Positions 1 to 8,449 of a stretch of DNA of 52,934 nt are shown here, piece after piece; position 1 is the first letter of the stretch, and every line of letters starts with the position of its first letter. The notes below the pieces were generated by a model that ran no database searches, was not told the DNA's origin, and saw only the letters and a program-made list of their open reading frames with translations. Source of the DNA: Candidatus Solibacter usitatus. GTDB lineage: Bacteria > Acidobacteriota > Terriglobia > Bryobacterales > Bryobacteraceae. A program made the translations under genes and the position numbers. Location: assembly GCA_016213245.1 (NCBI GenBank), contig JACRBC010000057.1, forward strand, positions 1 through 52,934, written 5' to 3'.

Positions 1-1944
1 ATCCTCGAACTGGCCGAGGCCGAGGGCTTGCGTGTCTTTGTCCAGGTCTACATGGACTCGGCGCCTGAATGGATCGGCCGCAAGTATCCGGACTCCCTCT
101 TCGTCTCCTCAAACGGCCAGGCCATCCGGCCCGAATCGTCGCCCGGCTACTGCCGCGACCACGCCGGCGTGCGGCGCGCCGATTCGGCCTTCTACCGCAA
201 CCTGGCCGCGCGCGCGGGTAAGAGCAAGGCCTTTCTCGGCTGGGACCTCTGGAGCGAGCCCCACGTCATCAACTGGGCCACGCCCACCTACATCTCCAAC
301 CCCGAGTTCTGCTTCTGCAACCACACCCTGGCCCGCTTCCGCGCCTGGCTCCGCGCCAGGTACGGCACATTGGACGCCCTGAATCAGGCCTGGTACCGCC
401 GCTTCCAGAGCTGGGATGAAATCGAGCCGAACCGCCTCTCCACCATCCTCTCCTTCACCGACTATATCGACTGGAAGGCCTTCATCGTCGACAAGCTGGG
501 AGAGGACCTGCGCGAACGCTACCTGGCAGTGAAAGCCGGAGCGCCGCTGGCCATTGCCACCAGCCACGCCGCCGGCGTCGGCCTCTTCGCTTCGCCCCAT
601 CACTGGGAGGGCCAGTCCGACGATTGGACCATGGCCGCCCAGGTGGACCTCTACGGCACGTCGTTCTATCCCAAGCACTCGGCCTTCGTGGACCGCGATC
701 CGATGTGGCGCGCCGCCCTGCTCGATTTCACGCGCAGCTTCGGCTTCGCCTCGGGACGCAACGGTTTCGTCGTCGGCGAATTGCAGGCCGGCTTCGGCAC
801 CATCGCCGTGAACGTGAGCCCCGAGGTGACCGCGCAGGACCTGCGCATCTGGACCTGGTCCGCGCTGGCGCGAGGCGCCAAGGGCATCCACTACTACGCG
901 TTCTATCCGATGAGCACAGGGTACGAGTCCGGCGGCTTCGGCATGATCCACCTCGACGGCACGCTGACCGAGCGCTCACGGGAGGCGGGTCGCATCGCCT
1001 CGCTGGTGGACCGCAACCAGCGGCTGTTCGCCGAGGCGCGCCCGGCGCGCGCGGAGGTGGCTATCCTCTACAACCCCCTCTCGCACTTCGTCGGCGGGCG
1101 GCAGCGCCAGGCCGCCTACGGCGGGCCGCAGGGCGAGGTCGCCGGTATCGAGCGGGACTCCCTGCTGGGCGTCTACAAGGCCCTCTTTCCCAAGAACCTG
1201 CCGGTGGATTTCGTCCATCTGGAACAAGTCACACTCGAAGGCCTGCGCCAGTACAAGCTCGTCTATCTGCCCTATCCGCTCATGCTCCCTGCCCGCGCGG
1301 GAGGATTGCTGCGCGCCTACGTGGAACAGGGAGGCCGCCTGGTGGCCGAGGCCCGCCCCGGCTGGAACGACGAGCGCGGCCGCGCCGCCCCCATCATTCC
1401 CGGACAAGGCCTCCACGAGCTGTTCGGCGCGCGCGAGACGGCGATCGAGACCGCCCCGCAGGGCCGCACGAAGATCGTCTTCGACGCCGGATTCACCGTA
1501 CCGGCGCGCTGGTTCAAAGAGACGCTTGAGCCGCTGCATGCGCGTGCGCGCGTGGTGGGGCGCTTTGAGGACGGTAGAGCGGCGGCGGTGGAGTCCTCGT
1601 TTGGAAAGGGAGCGACGCTGCTGGTGGGCTCCTACGCCAGCGCCGCTTACCAGACCACGCCCACTTCCGATGGTGCGCGGTGGTTCTCATCGTTGCTCGA
1701 CTGGGCCGGCGTGAAACCGCCTCTGACGGTCGAAGGTGAGGTGGAGGCCCGATGGCTGGACGCCGGCGCCGAGCGCCTGCTCTTCGTCTTCAATCACGGC
1801 CGCGAAGAGCGGCAGGTGCGCCTGAGGTGGAATGACGGTACGAGTTGGAGCTGGTCGGACCTCCTCACCGGTCAAGCCGCCGCGATAGACTTCACGTTGG
1901 CCGGGCAAGACGTCCGCGTGCTGCGGCTGAGGAGCTCCCAATGA
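1..1944 (+). CDS. GH42-type beta-galactosidase, 5' end missing
   Basis: The reading frame is open from base 1, so the gene begins upstream of the window; 647 residues are visible. The first two thirds read as a GH42 TIM barrel. The candidate acid/base is E86 of the visible protein, in LWSEPHV, and the candidate nucleophile is E260, in VVGELQAGF. A class-I-glutamine-amidotransferase-like trimerisation domain follows at about 340-560, and a small beta domain closes the protein. GH42 enzymes hydrolyse terminal beta-galactosides. The acid/base motif reads SEP rather than the usual NE, so the exact substrate is uncertain. The TGA stop overlaps the ATG of the next hydrolase (ATGA), suggesting co-translation of two glycan-degrading enzymes. 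An internal TTG at 28 is unlikely to be the true start because the frame stays homologous upstream of it. Confidence 0.85.
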   Translation: MLELAEAEGLRVFVQVYMDSAPEWIGRKYPDSLFVSSNGQAIRPESSPGYCRDHAGVRRADSAFYRNLAARAGKSKAFLGWDLWSEPHVINWATPTYISNPEFCFCNHTLARFRAWLRARYGTLDALNQAWYRRFQSWDEIEPNRLSTILSFTDYIDWKAFIVDKLGEDLRERYLAVKAGAPLAIATSHAAGVGLFASPHHWEGQSDDWTMAAQVDLYGTSFYPKHSAFVDRDPMWRAALLDFTRSFGFASGRNGFVVGELQAGFGTIAVNVSPEVTAQDLRIWTWSALARGAKGIHYYAFYPMSTGYESGGFGMIHLDGTLTERSREAGRIASLVDRNQRLFAEARPARAEVAILYNPLSHFVGGRQRQAAYGGPQGEVAGIERDSLLGVYKALFPKNLPVDFVHLEQVTLEGLRQYKLVYLPYPLMLPARAGGLLRAYVEQGGRLVAEARPGWNDERGRAAPIIPGQGLHELFGARETAIETAPQGRTKIVFDAGFTVPARWFKETLEPLHARARVVGRFEDGRAAAVESSFGKGATLLVGSYASAAYQTTPTSDGARWFSSLLDWAGVKPPLTVEGEVEARWLDAGAERLLFVFNHGREERQVRLRWNDGTSWSWSDLLTGQAAAIDFTLAGQDVRVLRLRSSQ

Positions 1945-4565
1945 AACGGGTTTTGAAAACGTCGCTGGTTCTTGCGGCTGTTATCGCCATCGCGGCGAAT
2001 GCCCAGGTCCCCTCCTGGCCTCAGCCCACCCGCGACAGCCGCCCCTGGAGCTATTGGTGGTGGCCCGGCAGCGCCGTGGATGAGGCCAACCTCACGCGCG
2101 AGCTCGAACGTTACAGCGCGGCCGGCTGGGGTGGCGTCCACATCATCCCCATCTATGGCGTGAAGGGCGCGGAATCCAGGTTCATCGACTACCTCAGCCC
2201 GCGCTGGATGGCCCTGCTCAAACACACGGTCACCGAGGCCGGCCGGCTCGGGATGGGCGTTGACATGACCATCGGCACGGGTTGGTGCTTCGGCGGGCCG
2301 GAGGTCACCGAAGTGGAAGCCGCCGCCGTTGTCGTGTCGCGGAAGTGGGAGTTGGCGGCCGGCGCGGCGCTGCCTGAGCGGATCGACAAGCGCACGGCCC
2401 AGGCGCTGGAGGCTTTCGCTCCTGATGGAAGGCCGGAGAACCTCCTGCCCCTCATCCAGGATGACGGCGCCGTCCGCTGGACCGCGGGCGCCGGCGGCCG
2501 CACCGTCTACCTGGTCTCGCAGAAACCTTCCGGCAGCCGCGTGAAGCGCGCCGCGCCCGGAGGCTCCGGTTTCATGTTGAACCCCTTCTTCGGGCAGGCG
2601 ATCCGCCATTACATGGAGCGCTTCACGCGGGCCTTCGCCGCCTACGACGGGCCGCTGCCCCGGGCCATGTATCACGACTCGTTCGAGTACGGCGTCAACT
2701 GGTCGCCCGATCTTTTCGACGAGTTCGAAAAACGCCGCGGCTACCGCCTCCAGAGCGAATTGCCGGCGCTGCTCGGCGCCTCCTCCGACGACCACACCGC
2801 CCGCGTGAAGGCCGATTACCGCCTCACCGCCGCAGAGTTGCTCTCGGACAACTTCCTGCCCGTCTGGACGGCATGGTGCCGCTCGCGCGGCATCCTCACC
2901 CGCAATCAGGCGCACGGCTCCCCCGGCAACCTGCTGGACCTCTACGCCGCCACCGACATCCCGGAGACCGAGATGTTCAATGCCGACCGGAGCACGGTCG
3001 TATCCAAGTTCGCCTCCTCGGCCGCGCACGTCACCGGACGCAAGCTGGCCGCCAGCGAGACCGGCACCTGGCTCAAGGAACACTTCACCGAGACGCTGGC
3101 CGACGTGAAAAACCTGCTGGATCAGCTCTGGCTCTCCGGCGTGAATCACGTCGTCTACCACGGCACCTGCTATTCGCCGGACGACGCTCCCTGGCCCGGG
3201 TGGCTCTTCTACGCCTCCACCGAGATGAACCCGCGCAACCCCATCTGGCGCGACGTTCCCGCGTTGAACTCCTACATCGCCCGCGTCCAGGCCGTGCTGC
3301 AGGAGGGGAGCCCCGCCAACGACGTGCTGCTCTATTGGCCTGTCTCCGACGTCTGGCACGACCCCCAACGAATGACGGCGGGCCTCACCGTCCACTCTCG
3401 CGCCTGGGTCGAAGCCCAGGAGTTCGGCAAACTCGCCCAGCGGCTGCTCCAGCGCGGCTACGCCGCCGACTACATCTCAGACCACCAGCTTGCCACGGCC
3501 CGCGCCGCCGGCGGAGACGTGGAACTGGCCGGCGGGCGCTACCGCGCGCTGGTGGTCCCAGCCACGCGGCACATGCCGCTGGACACCATGCGCCGGCTGG
3601 CCGCGCTCTCAGCCGCCGGCGCGCGCGTCATCTTCGACCGCGAACTGCCCGCCGATGTCCCCGGCTTGCAGGACCTGGAGACCCGGCGCGCCGAATTAAA
3701 CCGGTTGCGCGCCGGCCTGAAGGCCGCCGACGCCGAGCAGGCGCTGGCCGCCGCCGGCGTGGAGCGCGAACCGATGTGGGACCGCGGACTGGAGTGCATC
3801 CGCAGGCGGGCCGCCGGCGGCCGCTGGTATTTCATCGCCAACCGCGGGCAGAGCCCCGTGGAGGACTGGATCCCGCTGGCGACTGAAGTCCGGTCGGCCG
3901 TCCTCATGGACCCGCTCACCGGCCGCGCGGGCTTGGCGGCATTGCGACGCGGCGGTGAGGTGTACTTGCAGCTACGCGTGGGCGAATCGGTCATCGTCCG
4001 TACCTACGAGAGCCGGCGCCAAGGCGCCGCCTGGTCATATTGGAAACCCGGCGCCGCACGCCAGGAATTGCAGGGCCAGTGGTCGGTGAAGTTCCTCGCC
4101 GGAGGCCCCGCGCTGCCCGAGCCCCACACGACGGCGCGGCTGGAAAGCTGGACCGGATGGAGCGAGGCCGCCGGGCGCTTCGCTGGCACTGCGCTCTACT
4201 CCATCCGCTTCGACGCCCCGCGCTCGCAGGCCGCCGCCTGGAACATCGACCTCGGCGAGGTGCGCGAAAGCGCCCGCGTCCGGCTGAACGGCCGCGACCT
4301 CGGGACCGTGTTCATGCGGCCATTCACCGTCCGCGCCGAGGGGCTCAAACCGCGTGGCAATCTGCTGGAGGTGGAGGTGACCGGCCTGGCCGCCAACCGT
4401 GTCCGCGACATGGACCTGCGAAAGGCGCCCTGGAAGATCTTCCACGACATCAACTTCGTGGGCGCCGACTACAAGCCGTTCGACGCCTCGAAATGGCCGG
4501 TCAGGGACTCCGGGCTGCTCGGACCGGTGGTCCTCGGCGCACTCGATCGCTTCAGTCCACGTTAG
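1941..4565 (+). CDS. Exported GH106-like glycoside hydrolase (alpha-L-rhamnosidase family)
   Basis: An 874-residue protein. The ATG at 1941 overlaps the preceding stop and begins a clear signal peptide (MKRVLKTSLVLAAVIAIAANA), so the longer frame back to 1845 is not used. The mature N-terminus has the RPWSYWWWPGSAVDE segment and the GWGGVHIIPIYGVKG segment seen in large GH106-type rhamnosidases and relatives. The middle holds a TIM-barrel region, with MYHDSFEYG around residue 245, and an amidotransferase-like region. The C-terminus is a galactose-binding-like beta sandwich (LNGRDLGTVFMRPF, then KAPWKIFHDINFVG). It probably removes rhamnose or similar sugars from plant polysaccharides in the periplasm or outside the cell. 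Family placement is from memory of these motifs; substrate is inference. Confidence 0.75.
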   Translation: MKRVLKTSLVLAAVIAIAANAQVPSWPQPTRDSRPWSYWWWPGSAVDEANLTRELERYSAAGWGGVHIIPIYGVKGAESRFIDYLSPRWMALLKHTVTEAGRLGMGVDMTIGTGWCFGGPEVTEVEAAAVVVSRKWELAAGAALPERIDKRTAQALEAFAPDGRPENLLPLIQDDGAVRWTAGAGGRTVYLVSQKPSGSRVKRAAPGGSGFMLNPFFGQAIRHYMERFTRAFAAYDGPLPRAMYHDSFEYGVNWSPDLFDEFEKRRGYRLQSELPALLGASSDDHTARVKADYRLTAAELLSDNFLPVWTAWCRSRGILTRNQAHGSPGNLLDLYAATDIPETEMFNADRSTVVSKFASSAAHVTGRKLAASETGTWLKEHFTETLADVKNLLDQLWLSGVNHVVYHGTCYSPDDAPWPGWLFYASTEMNPRNPIWRDVPALNSYIARVQAVLQEGSPANDVLLYWPVSDVWHDPQRMTAGLTVHSRAWVEAQEFGKLAQRLLQRGYAADYISDHQLATARAAGGDVELAGGRYRALVVPATRHMPLDTMRRLAALSAAGARVIFDRELPADVPGLQDLETRRAELNRLRAGLKAADAEQALAAAGVEREPMWDRGLECIRRRAAGGRWYFIANRGQSPVEDWIPLATEVRSAVLMDPLTGRAGLAALRRGGEVYLQLRVGESVIVRTYESRRQGAAWSYWKPGAARQELQGQWSVKFLAGGPALPEPHTTARLESWTGWSEAAGRFAGTALYSIRFDAPRSQAAAWNIDLGEVRESARVRLNGRDLGTVFMRPFTVRAEGLKPRGNLLEVEVTGLAANRVRDMDLRKAPWKIFHDINFVGADYKPFDASKWPVRDSGLLGPVVLGALDRFSPR

Positions 4566-4569
4566 AAGC

Positions 4570-5868
4570 CTACCGGGGCCGGCGCGGAAGTTCGACGGTC
4601 TGCCACGTCATCTTCAGCCCGCGTGGCAGCCGGAACTGCGTTCCGGTCATGAAGAAGGTCCCCACACCGGGCAGGTCCCGCACATAGATGTTCTCCGTGT
4701 GGCTGGTGTTCACAGTAACGCCTTGCATGGTGGAGCCCCCTGACAAGCGTTCCGCCTTGTGCGAGGACGACGAGAGCATCCACTGCAACCCGGCCACCTG
4801 CTCCACCGATTGAAGTTTCCCGAACAAGCGCCCCCGCTTGCCGGCGAACTCGATCTCGGCAAATTCCACCCCCACCACGAAGTGCGGAGTTCCTTCCGCC
4901 GACCTCTCCAGCCGCCGCAGGCGTCCGCGAATCACGGCGTCCTTCGGGATGATCACCTTTTTCTTGAGCACGGCATCGGCGGTGAGGCGCGCCTCGAGCA
5001 GATCGCCCACCCTGGCTTTGCTCGAATCGACCTCGGTCTCCAGTGTCATCGAAAGCGAGAGCCCGGCCGGAACGTCGAATGGCGCAACTTCAGCCGGCGC
5101 AGGCGCGCCCGCTTCCGCCTGGATCTCCCCCGCCAGCAGCGACGAACTTCCGCTGAATTGCCGGCAGTGGCTGAACTCGATCCGGTTCCGGCTCTCCTTC
5201 CCGCCGAGTTCTCGCAGTGTCAGCTCGGCCGACTGCGGCAACCAGACGGCTGCCCCGCGCATCTGCATCATCCCGTAGTCGGTCCTGCTCGTCATCGCCT
5301 CCAGAGGCAACCCCGGCGGAATATCGACCGCCCGGGCCTCCAGCCGCAGAATGTCCAGCGTCTCCGCGTCGGCCCAGAACGAGCCCTCGGCCCGCACCTC
5401 CCCCGAGCCGCCCGCAAGCGCCACCTGCCAGCGGAATCCAAACAGCGGCAAACTGTAGTCGTAGCGCAGCGCCGGACGGCCGTTCAGTTCTTCCTCGCCA
5501 CGCCACTTGATGGAGGCCGTGTTGCCGATGAACACCGCGCGCATCAGTTGCATGAATTCGCCCGTCGATACAGTGCCCACCGAAACCAGGTCCGCCGGAC
5601 TGCGCTCTTCGAACTTCTCCGCGCCCGGCCAGGAAAACACCTCCTTCTTCCCCACCAGGCCCACTTCGAGCCGTAGCACGTCTACGGGCCGGAAAGGCCG
5701 CTGAGCCGAGTCCCGCGCCGAACGCTCGATGGTCTCCAGGCAGGTGTAGTCTACTGCCTGAGCCGCCAGCCGCTCCACCTTCTGCTTGATGCGCGCCTGC
5801 AGGAGCACCTCCCGGGGCAAGCCGGCTTGAGACTCCAGCGCCAGCATCAGACACAACAATAGGATCAT
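4570..5868 (-). CDS. Exported protein of unknown function
   Basis: A 432-residue protein. The ATG at 5868 is preferred over the TTG at 5880 because GGGAG lies just upstream and the protein then starts directly with a hydrophobic signal segment (MILLLCLMLALESQA). The N-terminal two thirds is a beta-rich region with a DYGMMQMRGAAVWLPQSAEL segment, as in outer-membrane-lipoprotein-like folds. Around residues 290-350 comes a domain with VGDLLEARLTADAVL and IPKDAVIRGRLRRLE, resembling the beta-barrel domain of TrbI/VirB10-like and related acidobacterial proteins. The end carries LPGVGTFFMTGTQFRLPRG. I do not recognise a function. It converges on the GH106-like gene with only 4 bp between the stops. 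Confidence 0.7.
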   Translation of the reverse strand: MILLLCLMLALESQAGLPREVLLQARIKQKVERLAAQAVDYTCLETIERSARDSAQRPFRPVDVLRLEVGLVGKKEVFSWPGAEKFEERSPADLVSVGTVSTGEFMQLMRAVFIGNTASIKWRGEEELNGRPALRYDYSLPLFGFRWQVALAGGSGEVRAEGSFWADAETLDILRLEARAVDIPPGLPLEAMTSRTDYGMMQMRGAAVWLPQSAELTLRELGGKESRNRIEFSHCRQFSGSSSLLAGEIQAEAGAPAPAEVAPFDVPAGLSLSMTLETEVDSSKARVGDLLEARLTADAVLKKKVIIPKDAVIRGRLRRLERSAEGTPHFVVGVEFAEIEFAGKRGRLFGKLQSVEQVAGLQWMLSSSSHKAERLSGGSTMQGVTVNTSHTENIYVRDLPGVGTFFMTGTQFRLPRGLKMTWQTVELPRRPR

Positions 5869-5929
5869 GCCCTCTCCCAACTCGATTGTGCCACTCGCGC
5901 GCCCCGGCCGCCCCCCCCTGGCAACCGAA

Positions 5930-5963
5930 AGCCCCGGAAGCGCGTCGCCGCGCCGCCGGGGCT
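5930..5963 (-). terminator. GC-rich hairpin without a T-tract
   Basis: Arms 5930-5937 (AGCCCCGG) and 5956-5963 (CCGGGGCT) pair perfectly, and an inner stem 5940-5944/5949-5953 (GCGCG/CGCGC) closes on a TCGC loop. The hairpin lies 52 bp downstream of the leftward DUF465 gene, where a terminator would be expected. There is no T-run of useful length on either strand, so Rho-independent termination is doubtful; an RNA 3'-end stabiliser is another possibility. Confidence 0.35.
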
Positions 5964-6014
5964 GGGATCGAACTCAATTGTCAGGCGTACCGAATGCGCC
6001 GGAACTTCTCGTTC

Positions 6015-6251
6015 CTAAGCTACTTGTGAAGGCCTGTGCCGGCTCATGATGGCCTGCATCTGGTCCTTCAGGTGGAGCTTCAGCTTCTTCAGCCGGTGCT
6101 CCTCGATCTCGTCCTGTTCGGTCAAATGAGGCTTCTGTTCGATCTGGTCGATCAGCCGCTTATACTCGGCGTGCTTCTCGGCCAGCGTACGGAACTCCTC
6201 ATTGGAGCGCACCAGGTACGCCTTCAGTTCTTCCTGCGAGAATTTCTCCAT
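6015..6251 (-). CDS. DUF465 (YdcH-like) small coiled-coil protein
   Basis: A 78-residue, highly charged, all-helical protein beginning MEKFSQEELKAYLV. The heptad-rich segment IDQIEQKPHLTEQDEIEEHR followed by LKKLKLHLKDQMQAIM is the DUF465 pattern: two antiparallel helices, in which LKKxKLxLKDxM is typical. The ATG at 6251 is supported by AAGGAG ten bases upstream; the open frame continues upstream to 6461 but lacks family similarity there. Function of DUF465 proteins is unknown. It is monocistronic, with 206 bp before the next gene upstream. Confidence 0.85.
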   Translation of the reverse strand: MEKFSQEELKAYLVRSNEEFRTLAEKHAEYKRLIDQIEQKPHLTEQDEIEEHRLKKLKLHLKDQMQAIMSRHRPSQVA

Positions 6252-6457
6252 ATGGGTGGTTCTCCTTGGGAATGGGATCCACGCCGGGTCAATTGTGTAG
6301 GAGTTGGACTGGCTCGGCGGGCTCTTCAGTGGCTGCATCTTTGCAGAGCCGGCGGCGCCCCTCGGGCTCGCCGACACCCTGACACTACCACTTTTGGAGG
6401 AGTCTGACAATCCCGTTGCAGCAGTATGAGAAAACCTGATGCGCCAGTGCTGTCCCA

Positions 6458-6835
6458 TCACGCATCCGGGATCGTCCCGGGACGCTTGGCGCGCCTTTCC
6501 AGGTGCACCACCACCGCATCCAGCGTCCCGTCCGGCGCCTTGCGCGCCTCCACGGTCACCGTGTCCCCCGCCTGGATATCGGCCAGCTTCAACCTGGTCT
6601 TGCCCTGCAAATAGACCGTCTTGCGGGTGCAGGTGAACTGCAGGACGTTTTTGTCAACATTCTCCACCGCCAGGCCCTTTTTGTCGCTGCCTCGGACGAT
6701 GCCGGTAAAGCCCGGCGTCGGCCGGTTTGAGAGGTCACCGTCCCGCTTCTGGGTTCGGAGGTCGGGGTAGTACTGCCCCCAGGCGCTCCAGGCGAGCGCA
6801 GCGGTCAAGATGATCATTCGAATGGGATATCCCAT
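6458..6835 (-). CDS. Small secreted protein, DUF5666-like
   Basis: A 125-residue protein with an N-terminal signal segment (MIILTAALAWSAWG). The mature part reads as a small beta-barrel: NVLQFTCTRKTVYLQGKT, then LADIQAGDTVTVEARKAPDG, then LDAVVVHLERR. This pattern (metal- or ligand-modulated OB-like fold with DIQAGDxVxV) resembles DUF5666 proteins. The start could be the ATG at 6835 or the one at 6817; both keep the signal peptide. It begins 8 bp after the lactonase stop, so it is probably the last gene of the ruvX-mltG operon. Function unknown. Confidence 0.6.
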   Translation of the reverse strand: MGYPIRMIILTAALAWSAWGQYYPDLRTQKRDGDLSNRPTPGFTGIVRGSDKKGLAVENVDKNVLQFTCTRKTVYLQGKTRLKLADIQAGDTVTVEARKAPDGTLDAVVVHLERRAKRPGTIPDA

Positions 6836-6843
6836 CAGCGGCC

Positions 6844-7974
6844 TCAGCTTCCGGCCAGCGTCCGCAGGCACACCGGCTGCCCCACAGTGATCCCCTTGCC
6901 CGTATGGAGCAATTTCCCCGTCTTGGCGTCGATCTCCAGCACGATCACGTTGTTCGACCTCTGGTTGGCCGCCAGCAGCCACCGCCCGCCCGGCTCGATC
7001 CAAAAGTTGCGCGGCATCACGCCCTGCGTCGGCGAGTTGCCCAGCGCGGCCAGCTTGCCTGTCCTGGCGTCCACGCTGAACGCCGCGATCGAGTTTTCGC
7101 CGCGGTTGGATGCGTACACAAACTTCCCGCTCGGGTGCACGCGAATTTCGGCCGGCCAGTTCTCTCCCTTGAAGCCCTCCGGCAGCGTTGGCACCGAGTG
7201 GATCTCCACCATCTCGCCGCCGCCGTAGTGGAACGCCGTTACGGTCGAGTTCAATTCGTTCACCGCGTAACCGAAGACCCCCTTCGGATGCCAGGCGAAA
7301 TGGCGCGGCCCCGCCCCGGGCGCCATCTGCACGATCTTGTGCGTATCCATCGTTCCCTTCGACGGGTTGATCCTGTAGATCCGGATCTCGTCGGCGCCCA
7401 GATCGCAGGCCACCGCGTAGCGGTTGTCCGGCGCCGGATTGATGCTGTGCGCGTGCGGGCCCTCCTGCCGCTTGGCGTTCACGCTCTTGCCTTCGTGCTG
7501 GAAGAAACTCGCCGCCTCGCTTAGTCTGCCCGACTCGTCGATGCGGTAGGAAGCCACGCTGCCGCCGCCGTAGTTGGCGATCATCGCCATCCGGCCCGTC
7601 CGATCGAGCGAAATGTGGCAGGGCCCTGAGCCCTTGGCCGAGACGCGATTCAGCGGAGTCAGCTTACCCGAGGCCCGGTCAATGGAGAACGCGCACACCG
7701 AGCCCTCCTTGCGCCCCTCGTAGTTGCCGATCTCGTTGATCGCATACAGAAACCGCCCCGAAGGGTGCAGCTCCAGAAATGTCGGGTTCGGGATCTCCGC
7801 CGCCAGGGTCATGTCTGTCAGCGCGCCGCTGGAGAGGTCCAGGCGCGCAACGCTGATGCCCTTGTTCATCGCATTGGTATAGGCGCCGACATAGACCAGC
7901 GGCGCGCGCTTCTGCGCGAATGCGGGACCGGCCGCCAGCGAGGCGGCAACAAACGACCGGCGGGATAACGTCAT
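6844..7974 (-). CDS. Lactonase-family seven-bladed beta-propeller (6-phosphogluconolactonase-like)
   Basis: A 376-residue protein starting MTLSRRSFVAASLAAGPAFA, a twin-arginine-like signal peptide (RRSF), so it is probably exported. The remainder is a YbhE/Pgl-type beta-propeller (PF10282 family) with repeated blade motifs: NPTFLELHPSGRFLYAINE, GPCHISLDRTGRMAMIANY and GPRHFAWHPKGVFGYAVNE. Cytosolic family members hydrolyse 6-phosphogluconolactone; exported versions in this phylum act on unknown lactones. The start at 7974 excludes 28 non-homologous residues. It lies 7 bp downstream of the unknown gene at 7982. Confidence 0.85.
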   Translation of the reverse strand: MTLSRRSFVAASLAAGPAFAQKRAPLVYVGAYTNAMNKGISVARLDLSSGALTDMTLAAEIPNPTFLELHPSGRFLYAINEIGNYEGRKEGSVCAFSIDRASGKLTPLNRVSAKGSGPCHISLDRTGRMAMIANYGGGSVASYRIDESGRLSEAASFFQHEGKSVNAKRQEGPHAHSINPAPDNRYAVACDLGADEIRIYRINPSKGTMDTHKIVQMAPGAGPRHFAWHPKGVFGYAVNELNSTVTAFHYGGGEMVEIHSVPTLPEGFKGENWPAEIRVHPSGKFVYASNRGENSIAAFSVDARTGKLAALGNSPTQGVMPRNFWIEPGGRWLLAANQRSNNVIVLEIDAKTGKLLHTGKGITVGQPVCLRTLAGS

Positions 7975-7981
7975 CCCGTTA

Positions 7982-8449
7982 TCACATCGCATCGGGGCCG
8001 CGATGGCAAGCGCGCTTCCGCAGCGCCGCCCACGCCCCAAACAGCGGCGGATTCTCAAGCCATGTGCGGATCCACAGAAGCACCTCCGCCTTGGACTCGC
8101 GCCGCGCCTGGCCGGCCCTGCGGCTGCGCGAGGCCCACTCGGCGTGTTGCCGCGCCGTGATCACCCTCTGCCGCACCTCCAACCGCCGCCCCGTCCCGCC
8201 CGTCTCGTATTCGCCGGCCAGCGCCAGCAGAGATCGCTCCAGCTCCTCCATCGAGTCCTGCCGGACCCCTTCCACCAGCGGCGCCAGCGGCAGGCCGGAT
8301 TCGATCAGCGCTTCCCGCAACGTCTTGGCCGACGTCTCCGGGAATGCCGCGCCGAGCTCCGCCGCGAGCCCTTCGTCAACGCGCTCCGCGCCCCGGCTTT
8401 GCAGCCACTCGATCGCGCTGGCTTTTTTGGACGGCCTGGCGTTCCCCAT
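7982..8449 (-). CDS. Unknown helical protein overlapping mltG
   Basis: A 155-residue charged, mostly helical protein (MGNARPSKKASAIEWLQSRG at the start; ESKAEVLLWIRTWLENPPLF near the end). I do not recognise a family. The predicted ATG at 8449 lies 74 bp inside the 3' end of mltG, in another frame. The overlap contains an A6 run (CCAAAAAAGCC on the minus strand), so either translation is coupled or the true start is later. The regular codon usage and tight spacing to the lactonase downstream support it being real. There is no signal peptide or membrane segment. Confidence 0.55.
   Translation of the reverse strand: MGNARPSKKASAIEWLQSRGAERVDEGLAAELGAAFPETSAKTLREALIESGLPLAPLVEGVRQDSMEELERSLLALAGEYETGGTGRRLEVRQRVITARQHAEWASRSRRAGQARRESKAEVLLWIRTWLENPPLFGAWAALRKRACHRGPDAM

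Noticed and set aside
109-951. 280-codon minus-strand frame within the GH42 gene
   Set aside because: Antisense shadow of a clear GH42 domain with catalytic residues.
1845-1940. 32-codon N-terminal extension of the GH106-like gene
   Set aside because: It overlaps the GH42 gene out of frame, and a signal peptide begins exactly at the ATG at 1941.
5960-6030. tRNA-like GTTCGATCC motif on the minus strand
   Set aside because: The T-loop-like sequence has no matching T stem (TTGAG against CCAGC), and no acceptor, D or anticodon arms can be built around it.
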